Below are positions 16,018-22,574 of a stretch of 30,875 nt of DNA, piece by piece. The notes under the pieces were generated by a model that saw nothing but the letters and a program-made list of their open reading frames with translations, ran no database searches and was not told where the DNA came from. Source of the stretch: a virus; IMG/VR virus record IMGVR_UViG_3300002460_000023, positions 43,986 to 74,860 of that record. One strand, given 5' to 3'. Each line of letters opens with the position of its first letter. Within the stretch, counting starts at the first letter, position 1. Made by a program: the position numbers and the translations under genes.

Positions 16018-17041
16018 TAACCTCTACCTCCTGATTGGTTTCCTTGTCCTCACGCTTCTCTACGGGTTCTGGCTCCTTGACCCCCAAAGCCGACAGCATG
16101 GCGTGTCGAGCTTGGGCATAGCTAAACGTGCTGTGAACCGCCCTGTAAGCAAACTCGGAAACTTCCTTGTAGAAGGCGGTGTCCATCGCCAGTTGAATTA
16201 GAGCTGAAAACTTGCCTTCAGTGTCTTCCCGGTCGAAGCAAATCCGCGGGAAAAGCCGCCGCATCGCATAGCTGCTCGCGTTGCCTACACAGGGCACGCC
16301 AAGAGCAGCACACTCGCCGACGACACGCCCAAAGATGGAACACGTGTGCGTGTCAAAGACAACCCAGCTCTTGGCAAGGCGGCGAATCCAGGCCGCGTAG
16401 TTTTCCTGGCTCAAAAACCAGTCAAACATGTTGGGCAGGCGGTTTGTCAGTTCTTGGGGTGGCGCCACCATTGCCAGAGACACTCCGTTGCCAACGTGTT
16501 TGCCAAAGCCCTCGCTCAGCCGCTTCTGCACGGCACTCGTTAGAAGCCACGCCTCCGAAATCTGCATATCGTAGCGATGCACTACGGAATGAATGTTACG
16601 CGGGCGCTCGTTATAGCGCACGGCAAATGAAGAAACCGTAGTGCTTATCGGATGGGGAATAACGTGGACGGGCCTGTGCAGTGCTGTTTCCAGCAAGTGA
16701 GCCCCACGCGGCTCAACGTGGAAGATCACGTTGGCCTTATCCAGCTCTCTAAGCCATAAGCGAGCTTGGTCGAAGTGCCTGGACCACGAATCTACCGCGT
16801 AGTCGCAGTTTACTACAAGCTGGCAAGAAGTGCCACGGCAAGCCTCGGATAGCTCGCCAAGAAGCCCAAGGCTTGCCGTGGTCAGGTTCAGATGAACAGC
16901 ATCGAAGTTTGCCGGTACCTGCTTTGGCGGCATCGAGCCTACCTGACCCCGCATGGCGCTAGGCCAGTGAAACAGACCCGATAGAAGCAGTCCCTCATCA
17001 AGGGCAGGCTCGGGCTGGTAGCTGTAGAGCAAGTAGCGCAT
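16010..17041 (-). CDS. GT-B (GT4-like) glycosyltransferase
   Basis: 343 residues, ATG with GGGGG 8 bases upstream. It resembles GT-B glycosyltransferases: an N-terminal Rossmann half with SCQLVVNCDYAVDSW and KANVIFHVEPRGAHLLET, a linker HRPVHVIPHPIS typical of the domain hinge, and a C-terminal nucleotide-sugar domain with WVVFDTHTCSIFGRVVGECA followed by ALGVPCVGN, where the E in VGECAALG corresponds to the second Glu of the E-x7-E motif. The first Glu is not obvious, so substrate retention or inversion cannot be stated. The C-terminal 25 residues are Glu/Lys-rich and disordered. It is inserted between a decoration gene and the connector, without a sugar-nucleotide synthesis operon, which points to modification of the particle rather than of host polysaccharide. 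It may act with the larger GT2-TPR-GT4 enzyme. Confidence 0.75.
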   Translation of the reverse strand: MRYLLYSYQPEPALDEGLLLSGLFHWPSAMRGQVGSMPPKQVPANFDAVHLNLTTASLGLLGELSEACRGTSCQLVVNCDYAVDSWSRHFDQARLWLRELDKANVIFHVEPRGAHLLETALHRPVHVIPHPISTTVSSFAVRYNERPRNIHSVVHRYDMQISEAWLLTSAVQKRLSEGFGKHVGNGVSLAMVAPPQELTNRLPNMFDWFLSQENYAAWIRRLAKSWVVFDTHTCSIFGRVVGECAALGVPCVGNASSYAMRRLFPRICFDREDTEGKFSALIQLAMDTAFYKEVSEFAYRAVHSTFSYAQARHAMLSALGVKEPEPVEKREDKETNQEVEVNV

Positions 17042-17058
17042 TGAATAGACCCCCGTGT

Positions 17059-17105
17059 TCAGTTAGTTAGCGGTAGCTTTACTTTCGCCACCGCTAACTA
17101 ACTGA
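17059..17105 (-). promoter_or_regulatory. 16-bp perfect inverted repeat after the decoration gene
   Basis: TCAGTTAGTTAGCGGT at 17059-17074 is exactly complementary to 17090-17105, with a 15-base loop. In the minus-strand transcript the hairpin begins 9 bases after the stop of the gene at 17115-18209 and ends 17 bases before the glycosyltransferase ATG. It is followed by a GGGGG ribosome-binding run, not by a U-tract. It may stabilise the upstream message or attenuate the glycosyltransferase; it also carries stop codons in several frames. Confidence 0.85.
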
Positions 17106-17114
17106 TACGCGCTA

Positions 17115-18209
17115 TCAGCTCACCAAGCGGGCGCCGTCCTGGATGCGGAAGCCCCACTTGACCAGCACGACCTGATTCTCCGTGTAGGTCGTCCCACCGG
17201 GCATGAAGGCGATGATGCGGAGGTCCTGCGTTGTGGAACCCGCATCGTTCGTCAGCTTGTGCCCAGTGAACCAAATGAGGGCCTTGTCTTCAATGACCGT
17301 GGACCCCAGCGGGAAGTAGCTGTAGCCGTCCACCTGGACCCACGCCACGTCGTAGTCGGCCCCGCCAGTACCCCCGATGGCCACGGGGCCAAGGTGGTTG
17401 GAACCCGCCGCTGAAGCTGCGGCGACAGTGCCACCCGGCTGTGCCAACGCCGCGATGTTTCCACGGCTCAACGTTGAGCCACTGGTGATGACGAACGGCT
17501 GGCAGCGTCCGTAGACCGGGCCATAGCCGTTGCCGAACTTGTAGCGCACGATCTCATCGACGGACATGTCCTCACCAGCAGCCACGTCGGCGTCCACTTC
17601 CAGGCGGATGGCTTCCACCTTGTTGCGCGCGAAGCTGGTGATGGCCACTTCCAGCCGCTGCCAGTTGGTACCGGCGAGCATGGCGGGCACGTTAACAGCC
17701 GTCTGCCACACACCGTCGTTCTTGATGTTCAGCTTCAGATCGCCCGCGGTACCGAAGTCAGCCGTGGTGTCCGACTTGGCCCACCACCCCAGGAAGTCGG
17801 TGTCTTCCCAGTTGGCTGACCCAACTTCCTGAGCCAACCCGGTACCGGCACCCGTCGGAATGGCGGCCCCACCGTCGATGTCGTTCGTTGAGACGTACAC
17901 CGTCCCCTCATCGGCGGCCAGGATCTGGGCCGTGGCCGTGATCTTGAATCCAGCGCCAACGACCGCCGTGGCAACCGTGGCCACGTCCAGCGTACCGCTT
18001 GTCGTTTCATCCCACGTTGCGACCGCCCCGGCGTGCACCAGACGAATAAAGTTGATACCGTTGGCGAGCCGGTGCTCATCCAGAAAGTCCAGCAGCCCTT
18101 CAGCGCGGTCGTTGTCGTTGTCGCTGACCTTGAAAGCATTCCGCAGGCTGCCGACGTGCGACCGAACACGCGCCAACTGGTTGGAAACCCCTGCTTGGCC
18201 GTAGCCCAT
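17115..18209 (-). CDS. Head decoration / head-fibre-like protein (putative)
   Basis: 364 residues; ATG with AAAGGGG 8 bases upstream and a hairpin just before it. The first 50 residues are helical (GVSNQLARVRSHVGSLRNAF, AEGLLDFLDEHR), as in capsid-anchoring segments. The remainder is a Gly/Ala/Thr-rich beta protein. Residues about 75-225 resemble a carbohydrate-binding or concanavalin-type jelly roll: GWWAKSDTTADF, NWQRLEVAITSF, NKVEAIRLEVDADVAA. The rest ends in VLVKWGFRIQDGARLVS. The codons are richer in G and C at third positions than those of the minor genes, like the capsid gene, which suits high expression. Placement after the capsid gene and two small paralogues suggests an outer capsid decoration protein. 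The family is not recognised with certainty. Confidence 0.6.
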   Translation of the reverse strand: MGYGQAGVSNQLARVRSHVGSLRNAFKVSDNDNDRAEGLLDFLDEHRLANGINFIRLVHAGAVATWDETTSGTLDVATVATAVVGAGFKITATAQILAADEGTVYVSTNDIDGGAAIPTGAGTGLAQEVGSANWEDTDFLGWWAKSDTTADFGTAGDLKLNIKNDGVWQTAVNVPAMLAGTNWQRLEVAITSFARNKVEAIRLEVDADVAAGEDMSVDEIVRYKFGNGYGPVYGRCQPFVITSGSTLSRGNIAALAQPGGTVAAASAAGSNHLGPVAIGGTGGADYDVAWVQVDGYSYFPLGSTVIEDKALIWFTGHKLTNDAGSTTQDLRIIAFMPGGTTYTENQVVLVKWGFRIQDGARLVS

Positions 18210-18226
18210 TGTTACTTTCCCCTTTC

Positions 18227-18260
18227 GCGCCTAAATCTCTCTTACGAGAGCCGTGGGCGC
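18227..18260 (-). promoter_or_regulatory. Leader hairpin with GTAA tetraloop
   Basis: In the minus-strand RNA, GCGCC pairs with GGCGC around an inner CUCUC-GUAA-GAGAG hairpin, leaving an internal loop of 5 by 5 bases. GUAA is a GNRA tetraloop. The structure ends 17 bases before the ATG of the gene at 17115-18209, leaving its Shine-Dalgarno free. A second GC-rich stem (18284-18304) precedes it. It may stabilise the 5' end of the message or mark a processing site. Confidence 0.6.
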
Positions 18261-18283
18261 ATTTTGGAGGGTCTAACCTGTTT

Positions 18284-18304
18284 GCCGGGGCAAGCCCGCC
18301 CGGC
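18284..18304 (-). promoter_or_regulatory. GC-rich hairpin after the small paralogue pair
   Basis: GCCGGG at 18284-18289 is complementary to 18299-18304, with a 9-base loop. In the transcript it lies 13 bases after the stop of the 67-residue protein. The following bases are AAACAGG, so there is no U-tract and no simple intrinsic terminator. With the leader hairpin at 18227-18260 it fills most of the 108-base gap 18210-18317. Confidence 0.5.
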
Positions 18305-18317
18305 TTCGGGTTTCCGC

Positions 18318-18521
18318 TTACGCGACGGTAAACGTGTCTGTAGAAGGTGTGTAAGTGCCCGTTGTTGCTGCGGGGTTATCCGGTGGTAACCCGCTGACCA
18401 GCGTGAAGTCAATCGTGCCATCTGTGTTGATGGTGTAAGTGTCGATGTTGTCCGGGTGCGTGTCCAGACGCTTTGCCAAAAACCACTGAGGACGCTTCTG
18501 CAAGGCGGCGATGGCGGACAT
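18318..18521 (-). CDS. Small paralogous structural protein B
   Basis: 67 residues, ATG, AGAGGT 5 bases upstream. It is a paralogue of the gene just upstream (18531-18743): both share the pattern DNI-x-T-x-T, then a short acidic turn, TIDFTL, a Gly/Leu-rich loop and GTY-x-P-x-x-x-T-x-T near the C-terminus. The sequence is all-beta in style apart from an N-terminal helix (IAALQKRPQWFLAKRLD). No Cys, membrane segment or catalytic motif. Tandem duplication immediately downstream of the capsid and HNH genes suggests capsid cement or decoration subunits; the pair may form hetero-oligomers. The role is inferred from context. Confidence 0.65.
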   Translation of the reverse strand: MSAIAALQKRPQWFLAKRLDTHPDNIDTYTINTDGTIDFTLVSGLPPDNPAATTGTYTPSTDTFTVA

Positions 18522-18530
18522 TTCGACCTC

Positions 18531-18743
18531 TTACGGTGCTACCAACGTGTGAGTCTGCTTGTGGGGGTTGTAGGTTCCCACTGTAGCCGTGCCGCCATCC
18601 AGAGCCCCTGTCAGCGTGAAGTCGATCGTATGCCCAGAAGGGTCGGCCGGCAACGTGATGGTAGCGATGTTATCAACCGGAGTGTTGATCGTCCCCGCGA
18701 TGATGCGCTTCCACCGGCGTTCATTGTGGCTGATTGTTGGCAT
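18531..18743 (-). CDS. Small paralogous structural protein A
   Basis: 70 residues; ATG overlaps the 3' end of the HNH gene by 23 bases, with GGGAGG 5 bases upstream. It aligns along its length with the next gene: NERRWKRIIAGTINTPVDNI, then HTIDFTL, GTYNPHKQTHTL. An N-terminal basic helix precedes five or so predicted short strands. It probably continued the capsid operon before the HNH gene inserted. Candidates are decoration or stabilisation proteins; nothing more specific can be read from sequence alone. Confidence 0.65.
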   Translation of the reverse strand: MPTISHNERRWKRIIAGTINTPVDNIATITLPADPSGHTIDFTLTGALDGGTATVGTYNPHKQTHTLVAP

Positions 18744-19473
18744 TGCTGCCTCCCTGTTTCTTCTTCGTTGACCAGAAAACCTTGCTCCTAGCTTCTGAGA
18801 CGCTTTTGCTGATCCGTGCCTTATGCTCCTCTGTCAGAGGCTTACCACCAAAATGGATCCGTGCATGGCAACGACGGCATACGAGCTTTAGCTTGCTTAT
18901 TTCGTTTTTGTTGATGTCACCATCAAGGTGATGAACCTCAAGCCTGCTTTCGCTGCCATCGTGCCCGCACAATTCGCAGCAGCCGCCAGACCGCTCCCAG
19001 ACGTCTTTCCGAATGTAGTGAAATTCCCGAGGATAGTACTTGTGGGACGGGTACCTCTCGGGTGTGACACCGCCTTTCCAGTTGGGATTGCCTTCAGCCA
19101 CGATGCTAACCCTAGGCCCGCGCATGCTGGCGATGTGCTCTTTCGTCTTCGCTCTACCATACAGCGGGTGGTCGGGGCCTTGCCGGCTCCTCATGGGGTC
19201 TTGCCGCATCTTAGCACGGGCTTCTTCGCTATGCTTCTTACCCGCGAAGGGGTTACCCGTACCAGTACAGCCTTTCTTACGACAGGCTGCTGAACAGAAG
19301 CGATAACCCTCAGACTTGATCCGGACCGCTGGGTAAACCCCAGGAAACCCCGCGCCACACACTTCACAGCAGATACGCAGCCTACCATACTTCCTGAAGT
19401 GCATTTCCAACAGTGGCTTCCAGTTGGGATTCTTAGTGCCAGCAACCTTTCGTGCAAACGCGCTATTACCCAT
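18721..19473 (-). CDS. HNH homing endonuclease with NUMOD3-like repeats
   Basis: 250 residues, ATG, GAGGAG 8 bases upstream. Domains in order: a four-Cys zinc knuckle (C35/C36, C39 and C60, C64); two or three NUMOD3-like DNA-binding motifs (GNPFAGKKHSEEARAKM at about 73-89, HPLYGRAKTKEHIASMRG at 102-119, KPLTEEHKARISKSVSEA at 211-228); and an HNH nuclease (about 155-207) with C165/C166 and C169, the VHHLDGD core with H181 and H182, then CRRCH at 199-203 and H207. All metal and catalytic positions appear intact. It is a free-standing gene inserted between the capsid gene and the small decoration genes. Such enzymes cut homologous sites in related phages and spread by repair. I see no intron splice structure around it. 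Confidence 0.9.
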   Translation of the reverse strand: MGNSAFARKVAGTKNPNWKPLLEMHFRKYGRLRICCEVCGAGFPGVYPAVRIKSEGYRFCSAACRKKGCTGTGNPFAGKKHSEEARAKMRQDPMRSRQGPDHPLYGRAKTKEHIASMRGPRVSIVAEGNPNWKGGVTPERYPSHKYYPREFHYIRKDVWERSGGCCELCGHDGSESRLEVHHLDGDINKNEISKLKLVCRRCHARIHFGGKPLTEEHKARISKSVSEARSKVFWSTKKKQGGSNANNQPQ

Positions 19474-19508
19474 TGCGTAGTCTCCTCTGGTAGAGACCTG
19501 GAAGGTTA

Positions 19509-19566
19509 CTGTGAAGGGCAGGCACTCCAGAAAGTGCTTTTCGGTAGCGAACCTAGCCCTTCACAG
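19509..19566 (-). promoter_or_regulatory. Structured RNA element, copy 1 (downstream of capsid gene)
   Basis: In the minus-strand RNA, CUGUGAAGGGC pairs with GCCCUUCACAG (11 bp, perfect), then a bulged U and AGG/CCU. It encloses ACCGAAAAG and an inner hairpin GCACU-UUCUGG-AGUGC. It begins about 25 bases after the capsid stop and ends about 35 bases before the HNH start. The element at 9422-9472, after the tail-tube gene, has the same plan and conserved loop motifs with different stem bases. No U-tract follows. Confidence 0.75.
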
Positions 19567-19590
19567 ACAGCTACCACTAGGTAGCGCCTA

Positions 19591-21141
19591 TCACGATGCG
19601 AAGTCGAAGAGGTATCCGCAGGGAAGGTCTGCGGTCGGCCGGACACCCTTGAAGTCGCGACGGAGCGTCGCGATCATGATGTTCCGCTGCTGCGACGGTC
19701 GGTTCTCCATTTCCACGGTCACGGCACGCTTCTCACCGAAGACGAAGCTGGGCCGGTGCACGAGCAGGCTCTGCGTCTTCGTCAGGGTTGTGCCGTCGTA
19801 GATGCCCGTAGCGTTGAGATCTGACCGCACGAACTCACTGACCACGATGTTCGACCCGTCGAACGATCCCATCGTGCCGCTGAAGATGGTCGCCCGAGAC
19901 CCGAAAACGTCCTGCGTGATGACCTCGGCCAAGCTGAGCATCCGCAGGTACCCAGCCATGGAAACGATCCAGACCAAGTCCTCCGGCCGCATCCCGTAGC
20001 GACCCATCGCCTTGCGGACGTTGCGGTGGTTGACCGTGGTGAAGGCTTCGGTACCAGTGTTGGCGTCGATCTGTGCCGCTGCCCCTGCGAGCTTGCGGAG
20101 GCCACTCCACGCAGCCTTACGCACGTCATCAGGGTTGGCAGCGAAGTGCGCAGCCAGCCCGGTGTCGATGTGCGAAGCCGCTGTGTCCCCGTTGATGACC
20201 GCGTTTTCGATGCCGTCGGCCAGCCCGAGTACGATCTTCTCCCGAACCAGCGGGAGAACGGCGATGATCGAGTCTTCGACGAATTCGTAGGACAGGTTCA
20301 CGCGCACCCCGAACGTCCGGGGGGTCAACGTGATCTGCCCCGTGGTGAAGTCGCTGGACCGCAGCGACCCGGGTTCGTCCGTGGTTGCTTCCTCAACGAT
20401 GTAAGCCGTCGGCCTGCCGGTCGTTGTGGGCAGGATCATCGTCGGGGCCGTACCCATCGGGATGGTTCGGAACAGCCCGGCCACGAGGGTAGCCAGCCGG
20501 ACTTCCTGGATCAGGTCGGCGGAATACTCCGTCGGAATCCACTCTGCGCCGGCCCCGGTGTTGCTCGTCGCAAGAGCCTTGATGGTCCCATCGGTCTTCC
20601 GGTAGCCGAACGCCTTCGTGACGTCCACATCGGCCCGTTTTGCAGCCTCATGCAGGGGCGTCAGAGCCTCCTGGAGACGGTGCCATGCCTTCAGGCCCTT
20701 GGTGCCCTTGATGTACTGCTCCGGAACCTCACCGCTGTTCTCGTCGATCTTGACGTTCTGAAGCTGCTTGCTAGCCCGCATCATCGCCAGCATGGTCACT
20801 TCGTCGTTCAGAGCCTGGATGTCCTTGATGTACGGGTCATCGCTCTGGCTCTGCATGACCTCGTGCACCGTCCCCCCGAACTTCCAGAAGGACTTGGACA
20901 GGTAGTAAGACGTGTCCGGATAGGCCGAAGCCTCTTCCCGGATCGAGCGCCGGTTCATCTCCCGCGCGATCTGCCGCTGGATTGGCATGACGTCTGTGAG
21001 CATGCGCTCACCGGTCTCCCGTGCGCCAGGAGAAAGATCGCCAGGAGCCGCGCCTACGTCTTCATTCTGGCGCTGGATCACCTGCTGCCCGGCCGTTGTC
21101 CCCCCAGCAAGCTCGCTTTGCAGTCTTTCCAACTCGGTCAT
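19591..21141 (-). CDS. Major capsid protein (HK97 fold)
   Basis: 516 residues, ATG with AGAGGA 7 bases upstream. It has an N-terminal delta-like helical region (1-180; MTELERLQSELAGGTTAGQQ, MPIQRQIAREMNRRSIREEA) and then the HK97-like shell domain: AEWIPTEYSADLIQEVR, the E-loop/A-domain segment TPRTFGVRVNLSYEFVEDSI, GLADGIENAVINGDTA, YGMRPEDLVWIVSMAGYL, and a C-terminal VEMENRPSQQRNIMIATLRR strand. The extended N-terminal part is probably processed by the protease encoded upstream, though I cannot mark the cleavage point. It assembles the icosahedral shell with the portal, scaffold and decoration proteins. GC-rich third codon positions suggest strong expression. Confidence 0.95.
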   Translation of the reverse strand: MTELERLQSELAGGTTAGQQVIQRQNEDVGAAPGDLSPGARETGERMLTDVMPIQRQIAREMNRRSIREEASAYPDTSYYLSKSFWKFGGTVHEVMQSQSDDPYIKDIQALNDEVTMLAMMRASKQLQNVKIDENSGEVPEQYIKGTKGLKAWHRLQEALTPLHEAAKRADVDVTKAFGYRKTDGTIKALATSNTGAGAEWIPTEYSADLIQEVRLATLVAGLFRTIPMGTAPTMILPTTTGRPTAYIVEEATTDEPGSLRSSDFTTGQITLTPRTFGVRVNLSYEFVEDSIIAVLPLVREKIVLGLADGIENAVINGDTAASHIDTGLAAHFAANPDDVRKAAWSGLRKLAGAAAQIDANTGTEAFTTVNHRNVRKAMGRYGMRPEDLVWIVSMAGYLRMLSLAEVITQDVFGSRATIFSGTMGSFDGSNIVVSEFVRSDLNATGIYDGTTLTKTQSLLVHRPSFVFGEKRAVTVEMENRPSQQRNIMIATLRRDFKGVRPTADLPCGYLFDFAS

Positions 21142-21166
21142 TGTGTCATTCCTCTTTGGTTGAGTT

Positions 21167-21197
21167 TCTACTGGCGAACAGCCGGTGGTCCAGTAGA
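21167..21197 (-). promoter_or_regulatory. Hairpin between protease/scaffold stop and capsid start
   Basis: TCTACTGG at 21167-21174 is exactly complementary to 21190-21197, with a 15-base loop. In the transcript it begins immediately after the TAA stop of the protease gene and ends 25 bases before the capsid ATG, upstream of its AGAGGA site. No U-tract follows. It may act as a stability or processing element separating scaffold and capsid expression. Confidence 0.6.
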
Positions 21198-21758
21198 TTA
21201 CGCCGCAGCCGCTAGCGGCCTTCCATTCAGGGAGATACCAGCCTTGCTGAGAACGCCCCGAACACGGAGCGCCTCTTCGTTCTTCCTCTCAGGGTCCATC
21301 GTGTCATCAGCGGCAACGGCAGAAAGCCGCTTACGTGCCGACGTGAGGAGGCCCTCCTTCTCGGCCTCCGTGAGCTGGGCCTTGACAACAGGCGTTGCCG
21401 GGGCGGGTTCAGACGTCACAACCGGAGCGATGACGGCTTTAACGGGCTCAGGCTTTGGCGCTTCCGGTGTAGAGATTTCCGCGTTGGCGGTTTCCTCCCC
21501 GGAGATCAGCGTAAGCACCTTTGAGCACGCTGCCGACATGGTGCCGATTGCCTCGGACAGCCCCTTTGTCGCCAGGAGAACATCAGCCTTCTTCTGCTCC
21601 TCTGGCTTTGGGGCCTCATTGAAAGAACGCACCACGCTCACCAGCTCTGTGAGAAGTGCGTCCACGCCCTCTGCGCTCTCCAACTGCACACCGTGCGTAG
21701 AGCAGAGATTGGAAATCGCCTGCTCCGCACTCTTGGGCACAGCGTAGACCTTGAACAT
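21198..21758 (-). CDS. Internally initiated scaffold protein (putative)
   Basis: In frame with the protease gene, ATG 21758 (codon 273 of the protease from its TTG) is preceded by AAGGAGGG, one of the strongest Shine-Dalgarno matches in the window, about 11 bases upstream. Translation from here gives 186 residues that match the scaffold-like part: helical N-terminus (KSAEQAISNLCSTHG), central Pro-rich linker and a charged C-terminal helix. The arrangement copies lambda C/Nu3, in which a scaffold is made from an internal start in the protease gene. The evidence is the ribosome-binding site and domain boundary; the spacing is longer than ideal, so confidence is moderate. Confidence 0.5.
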   Translation of the reverse strand: MFKVYAVPKSAEQAISNLCSTHGVQLESAEGVDALLTELVSVVRSFNEAPKPEEQKKADVLLATKGLSEAIGTMSAACSKVLTLISGEETANAEISTPEAPKPEPVKAVIAPVVTSEPAPATPVVKAQLTEAEKEGLLTSARKRLSAVAADDTMDPERKNEEALRVRGVLSKAGISLNGRPLAAAA

Positions 21759-22574
21759 TTTGGCTCTTCCCTCCTTCCGTACCGGTTGGGCAACCGGTTG
21801 TTTGACCTGCCTCTTTGCGGATGCTACGGGAATCAGAAAGTCCTTTGCGGGGTAGAACACGAATGACTTACCGTCGAGCTCCCTCAGGCCAAACTGCGCC
21901 GCCACGATACGCTGTCTATCGTACGTGCGCACGTGGTCACCTGGGATTTCCTTAAGAGCCTTGGTAAGTCCACGGATGTGGATGGAGCTCTTGGCAAGAG
22001 CCAGCCGGTTGGACGGCACAACCACCGGGGAAATCTCCAGAATCTCCACCTTGGTAAAAGTCCATCCGTCCTGTCCATCTAGGATGGGGTCCTTATCCAA
22101 AGCGATTGTGATCCACCCCGCGCTGAAAGCGTTCATAACACCGTCTTCGTACAAACTGAAGACTTCCAGCGCGAACGGTGTCCGACCGAAGTTGGCCGTG
22201 GCCTCAAACGTGTCGTCTGTGAAAACAAAGTCAGACGCACGGGCTACCGCCGGAAACCAGTAGTTGTGACACCACGGCATCACCGGGTTCTTCTTGTAAA
22301 GGGACAGCCTAGCCTTGAAGGCCTCAGGGACGATAACATCCCCATCACGGTCTACCGTTTTGGTCGAGGCCACAAATGGGAAGGACCGGTTTTCGTGGTC
22401 CACTGCTCGGAAGCTCTTCTCAGAGCACGCCTTCAGGACAACAGGCGCCTTGCTGCCCTTGGTAGGGAGCAGTACAGCCCAGTCATCCGGCCCCAGCGTT
22501 TCACGGCGGACAACACCATGTTCTACCAGCCGGGGTGAGTTGATCCCGTACTCTTCAAGGTTAAGGAGTTCCAA
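21198..22574 (-). CDS. Prohead protease with C-terminal scaffold domain
   Basis: 458 residues from TTG 22574, chosen because GGAGG lies 7 bases upstream; a GTG at 22613 in the same frame has its purine run directly against it. Residues about 60-210 are the caudovirus prohead serine protease domain: FVASTKTVDRDGDVIVPEAF, the catalytic His in MPWCHNYW (H103), the catalytic Ser in MNAFSAGW (S151), and ILEISPVVVPSNRLA. Residues about 260-458 are different: helical, Ala/Glu/Lys/Pro-rich (PEEQKKADVLLATKG; a Pro-rich linker; LTEAEKEGLLTSARKRL), as expected of a scaffold. An internal start at 21758 may yield that part alone. The enzyme should cleave the scaffold and the capsid N-terminal domain during maturation. 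Confidence 0.9.
   Translation of the reverse strand: MELLNLEEYGINSPRLVEHGVVRRETLGPDDWAVLLPTKGSKAPVVLKACSEKSFRAVDHENRSFPFVASTKTVDRDGDVIVPEAFKARLSLYKKNPVMPWCHNYWFPAVARASDFVFTDDTFEATANFGRTPFALEVFSLYEDGVMNAFSAGWITIALDKDPILDGQDGWTFTKVEILEISPVVVPSNRLALAKSSIHIRGLTKALKEIPGDHVRTYDRQRIVAAQFGLRELDGKSFVFYPAKDFLIPVASAKRQVKQPVAQPVRKEGRAKMFKVYAVPKSAEQAISNLCSTHGVQLESAEGVDALLTELVSVVRSFNEAPKPEEQKKADVLLATKGLSEAIGTMSAACSKVLTLISGEETANAEISTPEAPKPEPVKAVIAPVVTSEPAPATPVVKAQLTEAEKEGLLTSARKRLSAVAADDTMDPERKNEEALRVRGVLSKAGISLNGRPLAAAA

Noticed and set aside
17059-17105. Rho-independent terminator call for the intergenic hairpins
   Set aside because: None of the hairpins at 17059, 18284, 19509, 21167 or 9422 is followed by a U-tract in the minus-strand transcript.
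17735-18169. Alternative minus-strand frame inside the decoration gene (144 codons)
   Set aside because: Arg/Ser/Thr/Pro-rich composition, no Shine-Dalgarno, and full overlap with a coherent protein in another frame.
20026-21747. 573-codon open frame on the plus strand
   Set aside because: It lies antisense across the capsid and protease genes. Its translation is Arg/Pro-rich without family motifs, as expected when GC-rich third positions remove stops in the opposite frame. Other long plus-strand frames were rejected for the same reason.
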